64,000 nucleotides of DNA from Chromobotia macracanthus (Eukaryota > Chordata > Actinopteri > Cypriniformes > Botiidae). Positions within the stretch are counted from its first letter, which is position 1; each line of letters begins with the position of its first letter. The DNA is taken from assembly GCA_036877525.1 (NCBI GenBank), contig JAZGTH010000005.1, positions 2,052,501 through 2,116,500 on the forward strand, read 5' to 3'. Both the position numbers and the translations under genes were made by a program. Shown piece after piece: positions 1 to 64,000 of this stretch. Below the pieces are notes generated by a model. It searched no databases. It saw only the letters and a list, made by a program, of their open reading frames with translations, and was not told the DNA's origin.

Positions 1-590
1 CGCTTTTATCCAAAGCGACTTACAAAGGACGAGAACATTGAACATTTTGTTTTGCACGCCAAAGAGCCAAGTCTGCAAAGCTACATTTACAAGCGGACAT
101 TGTATTCTGTTACTAGAGAGAAAGATGGACTAGAAACAGGGATTTTTTTTTTGGATAGGATAGAAGAGCATTAGGGATCAGACAGGTGTCTGCGAAACAG
201 GTGTGTTTTGAGTTGTTTTTTGAAGGTTGTGATGGTCTCAGCAGATCGGGTGGAGGCTGGGAGTTCATTCCACCACAAAGGAATGGAATAGGTAAAAGTT
301 TTACAGATTGATCTGATGCCTCATTGTGGGGGAACGGTCAGCCGTCGCTTGTTAGCTAACAGTAGCTGGCGGGAGGGGACATATATCTGGAGGAGTGAGT
401 TGAGGTAGGAGGGAGAGGTTCCGGTTATTGTTCTAAAGGCAAGCATAAGGGATTTAAATTTGATGCGGGCAGCTACAGGTAGCCAGCAGAGTGAGGTCAG
501 GAGGGGTGTGACATGGCCTGTTGCACACCCCTCCTCAATAAGCCAGTCGATTTGACCCTTCATTCATGGGTCTACGTCAAACCGTGCAGG
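1..590 (-). mobile_element. L2-type LINE, 3' end (5'-truncated)
   Basis: Read on the minus strand, this holds the last part of an L2 (CR1/L2 clade) reverse transcriptase and the 3' untranslated region. At the left edge it reaches the tail motif in which a sequence like gtaagtcgctttggataaa closes the element, here at positions 1-30. The same tail motif is seen elsewhere in the window. The right limit is estimated from where coding similarity stops; the left end continues outside the window. Insertion is in the downstream EBF intron, in the same orientation as the gene. Confidence 0.8.
171..563 (-). pseudogene. C-terminal fragment of L2 LINE reverse transcriptase ORF
   Basis: The minus-strand frame from 563 reads HVTPLLTSLCWLPVAARIKF, then PSYLNSLLQIYVPSR, and after an in-frame TGA at 323-321 continues IPLWWNELPASTRSAETITT and FKKQLKTHLF before a stop at 173-171. 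The blocks LxWLPVAARIxFK, APSYL..LL..Y.PSR and LWNxLP...R...F...LKTHLF are the standard C-terminal signature of fish L2 elements. The fragment lacks the endonuclease and the RT catalytic core and carries a premature stop, so it is dead. It is not a host gene. Confidence 0.85.
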
Positions 591-1005
591 ATGAGTAGTG
601 TGTATAAATTTTGACCTGAAAAAGAAGTATGGAGGAGAATAATAGTGATACCTAATTTTGTCAGTTTACTCTATGCAGGAATTTACAGTACTGTTGTTTC
701 CACCACACAAATATTTCTGCTTGGTTAATAAGTATTTAAAAATAAATCAGGATAACTTTAATTAACAAAAAAATGAACAAAAACAGAAATTAACAAATGA
801 AGAAAAAGCCTTTTTACCAGAGGGATATCTCAAGGGCAAAAATCAAATCGTTGTATGTGGGGCCTATTCAAGCATGTGAAAACTGCGATATTGATATGTT
901 TGTATATGTTTATATTTATGCATTAATGGTTCTGTGTAAACTGCACGGCTACAGAGTTTGTTTCCCTGTTTAAATGGCTTCAGTATAGAGGTCTATAAAG
1001 CACAG
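591..1005. other. Intron, no recognisable content
   Basis: AT-rich spacer between the L2 fragment and the LTR element. I see no open frame, repeat boundary or structured motif. Confidence 0.5.
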
Positions 1006-1111
1006 TGTAACGGAGGAGGTTGCCACTCCACCTTCTCTGCGCCACCTGAGGAAACCGTCACCTGAATATTAGTTTCTGTTTTGGACTACATTTCCCATGA
1101 GGCCACATTCC
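1006..1111 (+). repeat. 5' LTR fragment of gypsy element
   Basis: Begins TGTAACGGAGGAGG and matches the first ~106 bases of the 3' LTR, then breaks off after CCACATTCC. The remaining ~430 bases of this LTR, including its TATA box, are deleted, so this copy has no complete promoter. Confidence 0.8.
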
Positions 1112-2465
1112 ACAGGTGTTCAACTATGTCTGGTCAAAGTTTGTCACCCTACTCCCAGTCAGAGCTCCCAGGAGGAGGTAACAGATGCAGAGACAAAGGT
1201 ACCAGCTGTTTACGTTGACCTAAAGGAGGCTTTCAGTAAAAGAGGAGCTACTCGTCTACCCGAGGAACATGTACAACACGTCAGAACAGTCCTATAATGA
1301 TTCATTCAGAATCAGTTGTTTGTCAAAGAAGAGAAGTGAGAGTTCCACAGAACCAGCACCTCCTTTCTTGGGTATATCATTAGCCACGAGGGGGTCGCAA
1401 TGGATGAAAAGAAGGTGAGGGCGGTAACAGATTGGCCCAGACGGTAAAAGAACTCCAGCGCTTCCTAGGCTTCTCTAACTTTTACCAATGTTTTATCAGA
1501 GGTTTCAGTTCAGTTGCAGCTCCCCTCTCTGCTCCCACAAGATCCAGGGGTTCTAAGCTAAAATGGTCCCCAGAGGCTCAGGGTGCTTTCGAAGATTTAA
1601 AGACCGGCTTTAACTCAGCACCTATTCTTCATCACCCCGATTCATACCAGTCATAGTGGAGTTAGATGCATCTAATACAGGAGTGGGGGTTATCCTCTCT
1701 TACCAGGTAGTCTTCTGGTTGCACTCATACAGTGGGATATTATTACTAAGATCGAGCAAGTTAATAGCCTTAATCCACCACCGCCTGAGTGTACCAATAA
1801 CTGTACTTTTGTTCCCAAGTCCTTCTGTGGACAAGCAAGTTAGCAAGTTCTAACCCAGGTTCATGCAACACCCAGTTCCGGTCACCCAGGCATCATGGCC
1901 ACGATCCACCTCCTGCAAAATTGTTTTTGGTGGCCTACCCTACCCAATGATACTACAACATTCGTCAAGAACCGTTTCATCTGTCAGAGTATCAAGACAC
2001 CCAGACAACTCCCGGCAGGCCTGCTACAACCTCTGCCCACACCAGAACGCCCTTGGTCCAATATTGCCCTGGATTTTATCACAGATCTGCCCAATTCTCT
2101 TGGTAACACCACCACTCTCACTATCATTGACCGTTTTTCTAAAGCCTTTCGACTCATTCCACTGCCCAAACTCCCTTCAGCCTCCGAAACTGCCGAGCTC
2201 CTCATTAACCAGGTTTTCCACTATTATGGTCTCCCTGAAGATATTGTTTCTGACCGTGGCCCACAATTTCACCCGAGTCTGGTCCCAACTATTCAAGAGT
2301 CTCAATGTCAACATTAGCCTTACTTCCGGATATCACCTCCAGTCCAATGGGCAGTCTGAACGTCTCAATCAAGAGATAATCTGTTTTCTCAGATCCTGTT
2401 GTCACCAGCATCAGACTTACTGGAGTCGGTTCCTTATGTGGGCAGAGTATGCTCAGAACTCGCTC
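1112..2465 (+). pseudogene. Decayed gypsy pol: RT, RNase H and integrase fragments
   Basis: Recognisable blocks appear in order. An RT N-terminal piece (about 1180-1260, with YVDLKEAFSKRGATRLP) is joined directly to the end of the palm (EEHVQHV), so the catalytic RT core is deleted. The RT connection follows (1432-1656, with ELQRFLGFSNFYQCFIRGFS) and a start of RNase H (1656 on, MELDASNTGVGVIL). The integrase core begins near 1895 in one frame (DFITDLPNS and VSDRGPQFHPSL hold the first two acidic residues) and shifts frame near 2270, after which SGYHLQSNGQSERLNQE holds the glutamate. Stops and frameshifts separate the blocks. The integrase would use a DDE active site if intact; this copy is not functional. 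Confidence 0.85.
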
Positions 2466-2999
2466 CGTTACTGAGGAGGTTCCCACTCCACCTCCTCCGC
2501 GCCACCAGAGGGAACCGTCACCTGAATATTAGATTCTGTTTTGGACTACATTTCCCATAAGGCCACATTCCTTGGACTGAGTACTTCCTGGACACCTGTT
2601 TCCCGTTATCTCCGGTATATAAACCCCTGGCTTTCCGTAGCTCATTATAAAGTCTTGTTTTGCCCCGGCGACATTACTGAGCGTTATAGCTATTTCTTGG
2701 ATTACTGGTTTTGGATTTTGGACTGTTTACTCTGGTTATTGGATTGTTTGCTGCCCGCCTGGTTTGTTGGACTGTTTACCTTGGTTTATCAATTGCTTGC
2801 TGCCTGCCCCAATTTGTGGACTGTTGCCTAGCCTTGTTGATTGTTTGCCGCCTGCCTCAACCCTTGCCTGCGTCTCGTTTATGATTTTGCCTTGCCTTTG
2901 ATTACCCTGTTTGCTGTTATTGACCTTTTCCTGTTTATACTACGAAATAAAGCTGCAAATGGATCCTCATGAGTCTTGTTTTCTTCCTTAATTATAACA
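2466..2999 (+). repeat. 3' LTR of gypsy element
   Basis: About 534 bases, starting at the position aligned with TGTAACGG of the left copy and ending in TAACA. A TATA-like GGTATATAAACCCC lies near 2612-2625 and an AATAAA signal near 2946, giving the usual U3-R-U5 order. Positions about 2690-2880 are made of degenerate copies of a ttggattgtttgctgcc-like unit, a small internal tandem repeat. Confidence 0.85.
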
Positions 3000-3514
3000 G
3001 GTTTCATGAGCATTAGTTGTTATTCTCTCTATCAACAGTATTTAAGCAGGCAAGCCATATTTTTGAACAGAGCGTATGGGTGTGTGTCCAATCAGAACAA
3101 ATGCAATCTAATTTTCTAATTTCTCCAATAAAAAAAGAAATACTCAAACCTTCTGCAACACACATTGTATTCAGCGTGGTACCAAACATAATACTGTTTT
3201 ACTGTTTTTTGAAAGAAAATGCAAGTGGTGCTAGATGTAAGACTTTTTTGGTTGTTTTCCAGACTTTTGCAGGTGTTCCAGGTGGCCTTTTACTGTGTAC
3301 CTTTTACCTTTACAGTGTGAGCATTAGGGTTTTCTAGGCAGTGGTCTGTGTGGTTGCTACAGTAGGTAATTTTTAAAGTGCATTAAAAATCATAAGTTTG
3401 ACTGCTTAAAATAATGCCACATCCCCTATATATACTGTGAGGGATAATAACCTACAGCCTGAGCTGTGTAGGTTATTTTTATCTTTCATTTTTGAATTAA
3501 ATGAAGAGGCTTGC
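3000..3514. other. Intron segment between LTR element and EBF exon
   Basis: No gene seen. Part of it (about 3220-3360) has the loose gtggttgct / ctaggg character of a widespread low-complexity fish repeat also seen near 39100, 46300 and 62200. Confidence 0.4.
3510..3514 (-). other. ebf1: Non-canonical GC splice donor
   Basis: On the minus strand the exon ends in ACAG at 3515 and the intron starts gcaag. No in-phase GT donor exists nearby that would preserve the conserved IPT end. GC-AG introns are a minority class of U2 introns and need strong flanking consensus, which is present here. Confidence 0.8.
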
Positions 3515-60852
<57,338 letters not shown>

Positions 60853-61941
60853 CTGATAATTGATAGGAAAGAAGAACAAAAAGACCAGTTATCAAGGGGT
60901 ATCATATATAACAGTGAATATAAATGAACTAAAACAATGAAAGACTAAAACATTTTGCTTAAGTTTTTTACAGTTCTCAACATTGTATAAATACTGGCAT
61001 GATGCACTGGTATATTTAATTTTACACTAATGGTAACAAAGTTGTAAGGAATAGACATTGAAACACCCTTTGTCATGTCAAACAACACATTATCCAGAAT
61101 GTAACTTTGTTTCTGAAAAATGTACTTTTTTGCCAGCAGAACAATACAACAGTTAAAACCAACTGAACGTACTGTACTGCCTCATTTTCATTCACGTCAA
61201 ATTAAATATGACAACTGCTCTGACTAAAGTCTATAACAGGACCCCAATTTTTCAGTGTCAGCCCTAAAAGGGGGGGGCAAAGAGAAATGTTAGAATAAAG
61301 AAGGTTAGGAGTCACATGTTTCCTAAGGCAGGTACAGGAAGTCTTAAACAAGATATCTAGACACATCTAAATTGATTTGTAGTAATGTATTTATCTATTA
61401 GGGCTAAAACAAACTTTAAGTCTACATGAGTGTGAGGGGCTTCGGTAGTGGTTTGGAGAGACCACCAGCATCACATTCCTACTGCACACATGACAGCAGG
61501 ACATTGAATAAGGGCTGCGGACAAAACTGTCACATGAAACTCCTGCCATCCTTCTCTCTAGCCTCTCTTTCTCTTACAACTCACTTTTTTTGAGCAAACT
61601 CACACTTTTTTACCCTCCCACGTCCATGTTTCTTTTATTCCTACCCCCGTTTTCTCCAATGACACAATTTTCAGACATATCAATGGTTTGAAATAGACCA
61701 CTCTGAGTAATTATATTCTTGTGCATTTTATTTATATAATTCACCTGGTATACATGTTGAATGTTTTTCTTTAGAAACTATCATGAATAAAGGACTAAAT
61801 CTCTATCTTTCTACCTTATTTGCAATCTCTATCTTTTTATCTTTATCTATATCTCTGCCTTGCCCCTCCATTTGCAAGGTTTCCCCAACTAGGTCATTGT
61901 CCTCTCAAAGGACTGAAACAAGGGATTGCAGTGCCTTTGAA

Positions 61942-61968
61942 TGTGTGTGTGTGTGTGTGTGTGTGTGT
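61942..61968. repeat. (GT)n microsatellite
   Basis: About 13 GT units. Confidence 0.93.
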
Positions 61969-62539
61969 ATGCAGAAACAAGATTTGTAGGAGTCTAACAT
62001 CAGATACGGCAGAACCCATGGGAGACCTTGAGCATTAAAATACACAGAGACACAGACATAGTCAGATAAACTACTATAGATAAATACTGTGAAGAATATT
62101 TTTTAACATTCTGAAGACAATGCAAGTGGTGTTTGTCCATGAAAACTCACCACAAAGACATTAGGGGGTTATGGGTAGTTGGAAGGGCATTGCTATGCAG
62201 TTGCTAAGTTGAAATTTTTTTTAATGCATTGCTATGTGGTTGCTATGGCATTGTTGGTGGGGACTAACTAGCCCAAGTCTCTTGACATTTTGATGCCTTA
62301 ATATGGTTCGGGTCCCTCCTTGGATGTTTTTTTTAAATAAATCTCTAACCCTAAATATATGAAATGGTAAAAGTGACGCTTGTTTTAGCAATTACCAAAT
62401 TAGCAATTATATATCAGATGATGCTTATATCAGCTTATTAGCAGGTATAGAATGTTATTATCTTCTGCTTGATAAGTTCCTCCCATAGGACAGCTGAAGG
62501 AAATCACATCACACATCTTAACGCTTCCTTCCTGATGTG

Positions 62540-62835
62540 GCTTTTGAAGAAATTAAGTTTAAATCACCTCATGTCATTAGCAGGATGCAGTCAATGCTGT
62601 CAGATTTGGAACGTGGCTAAAATTACATGCCTATAACATAATCCTTAGAAGAACGGTTTGTTAAAATGAGAGGAATAAGCACTTTTGTCCCACACTTGCA
62701 AGCTGGCATGACACCATATGGCCAATGTTGGTGTGTGGCAATTAGTGAAGCTGATTAATGGTGAACAGCCTAATTTTCTGCTTCTAATTGCAGCAGCATT
62801 TGAAGGTACACATATAGCATCACACAAATGCATGT
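62540..62835. promoter_or_regulatory. Candidate non-coding regulatory element
   Basis: Balanced-composition stretch with several homeodomain-type cores (ggcaattagtgaagctgatt, aatggtgaacagcctaattt, ttctaattgcagcagcattt) and no repeat signature. Proposed from composition and motif density only. Confidence 0.22.
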
Positions 62836-63280
62836 CAGTGTCAATTTAGCTAGTGGGGGAAGGGAAACCCCAATCATTACTGGGGTTGAAATTGTACGAA
62901 TTCATGGGAAATAGCCATCAAATCATTGAAACGTAAAATAGTTATGAATTGCCATAAGATTGTGTTGGTTGAGCATACATTGACTGTCAATTGTAGTAGA
63001 ACAGTTTTCGAGTATTTTTTTAAAGTGAAAATAGGTAAACAACATCTCATTTACATGATGTGATGCACTGCTGCTAAAACCTGGCATATATTTCATAGCT
63101 GAAATTTCAGATTGAGTAATGAGTTTCTGCTTGTCCTAATTAACCAGATATCAATGTGATACTCATTGGGGTTCAGGGGTGGGCAGCCCAGTTAGAATAC
63201 CACTAAAAATAGGCACGAGTCAATCATCACAACCTACTTTAAATCAAATTCATCTTTGGGTATTAATTAAATACATAACA

Positions 63281-63964
63281 TTTCAATTGAATTTTATTTA
63301 TATAGCGTTTTTCACAATGTTGCATTGTTTCAAAGCAGCTTTACATATAATGAAAATAAAAATGCAGAAAACAGAAAAATTATAAACATAAAACACAGAA
63401 TACATGGTATTATTGCAAATTATTATTATTCATTATGTATATTAGTACAACTAATTAAGGATACAAAAATTGTAATTATGAATATAAAGTTGACTGAGCT
63501 AATGATAACTACAACATATTTGTACCATTTAATAAAACACACTTGCATCAGAGAAACCTGTCACTGTGCGCAAAGGTTTGCACCTCTCTCAGTGGTCTAT
63601 GAGAGGGTAATGTATTCAGACTGCCTACTAAAACACAGAGTGCCTACTAAATTTACTTCTGAGACTATGCAACATTTAGTAAATTAACATGGTAGATGAC
63701 AGATAAGCAAGATATACCGTTCAAGCTTACATGGAGATGGTGCTTAGTGAAATAGTAGAGTCTTTTTAGGACTGTAGCCAGATCATTATGCTAAAAACAA
63801 AATGAACAATTTACAAAACCCTAAGTCAAGCTAAATGTCAGCAGTCTCCCAGTAAGAAAGCCAACAGGCCGACAGTGGCAAGTAACCAAAACTCCAATGA
63901 TGAATAGATGGAAAAACCTTGGGAGAAACCAAGCTCACCTAGGAGGGCCAGTTCTCTTTTGCCA
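63281..63964 (+). repeat. Dispersed fish repeat, class uncertain
   Basis: Starts with attttatttatatagcgttt and caaagcagctttacat, and ends with aaaaccttgggagaaacc followed by gagggccagttctc. These two blocks bracket a widespread teleost repeat that I recognise by sight but cannot assign to a class. The interior has short random frames only. Confidence 0.5.
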
Positions 63965-64000
63965 CATTAAAGCTGCAATTTGTAGCAATTTTGATTAAAA

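Larger units (their letters stand above)
1006..2999 (+). mobile_element. Ty3/gypsy LTR retrotransposon, internally deleted
   Basis: A truncated 5' LTR (1006-1111), decayed pol fragments (1112-2465) and a full-length 3' LTR (about 2466-2999) lie in one orientation. The LTR copies share about 100 aligned bases from GGAGGAGGTT to CCACATTCC with about nine mismatches, so the insertion is old or has exchanged with relatives. The primer-binding site, gag, protease and most of RT are missing. I find no clean 5-bp target duplication: CACAG precedes the left end and GGTTT follows the right end. A related solo LTR lies at 37389-37824. Confidence 0.85.
60853..63280 (-). other. ebf1: Next upstream EBF intron, partial
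   Basis: Begins at the acceptor at 60853 and runs past the window edge. The exon carrying the first half of the zinc knuckle (histidine and first cysteine) was looked for here and not found. It contains a (GT)n run and a candidate regulatory stretch at 62540-62835; otherwise nothing nameable. Confidence 0.6.

Noticed and set aside
321..563. Small host gene on the minus strand
   Set aside because: The protein is the C-terminal signature of an L2 LINE reverse transcriptase and has a premature stop.
62190..62270. Minisatellite of ttgctatg units
   Set aside because: Only two or three loose copies of a widespread low-complexity fish repeat; no clean period.

Overview
The window is vertebrate nuclear DNA, almost certainly from a ray-finned (teleost) fish. 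The evidence is spliced exons of a vertebrate transcription factor, AT-rich introns tens of kilobases long, and a teleost repeat set: DIRS-type tyrosine-recombinase retrotransposon, Ty3/gypsy LTRs, L2 LINE tails, a Mermaid/DANA-like SINE, a Tc1-like transposon and hAT-like MITEs. The species cannot be fixed from the sequence; an otophysan-type genome is only a guess.

The one host gene I can support lies on the minus strand. It is a COE/EBF (early B-cell factor) gene, most likely ebf1 (a or b). Five consecutive internal coding exons are visible. In transcript order they are 60852-60784 (C-terminal part of the COE zinc knuckle), 18790-18709 and 15191-15050 (end of the DNA-binding domain), 5271-5141 and 3641-3515 (IPT/TIG domain). 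All four junctions keep frame and the boundaries have splice signals. One donor, after the 3515-3641 exon, is GC instead of GT. The introns are about 42.0 kb, 3.5 kb, 9.8 kb and 1.5 kb. The first exons lie beyond 64000 and the HLH and transactivation exons lie to the left of position 1.

Layout. 1-3514: downstream intron with the 3' end of an L2 LINE and a decayed, internally deleted Ty3/gypsy element. 3515-5271: two EBF exons around a short intron with a Mermaid/DANA-like SINE. 5272-15049: intron with a DIRS element (about 8158-14646) that is itself split by a LINE (10753-13610) flanked by an AGATC duplication. 15192-18708: intron with an internally deleted Tc1-like transposon. 18791-60783: giant intron, mostly single-copy AT-rich DNA. 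It holds a tRNA-derived SINE, a long (TA)n tract, a hAT-like MITE, a duplicated ~295-bp segment of which one copy carries a solo LTR, a second solo LTR (37389-37824), a ~21-bp degenerate tandem array, L2 tails, another MITE and several non-coding stretches that could be enhancers. 60853-64000: start of the next upstream intron, ending in a dispersed fish repeat.

No mobile element here looks capable of autonomous movement: each has frameshifts, stops or missing catalytic parts. I see no tRNA or rRNA gene, CRISPR array or prokaryotic operon, and no clear undescribed system. The best leads are the GC-AG intron, the nested and datable insertions, the 21-bp array, an 18-bp perfect hairpin and the candidate conserved elements in the giant intron.
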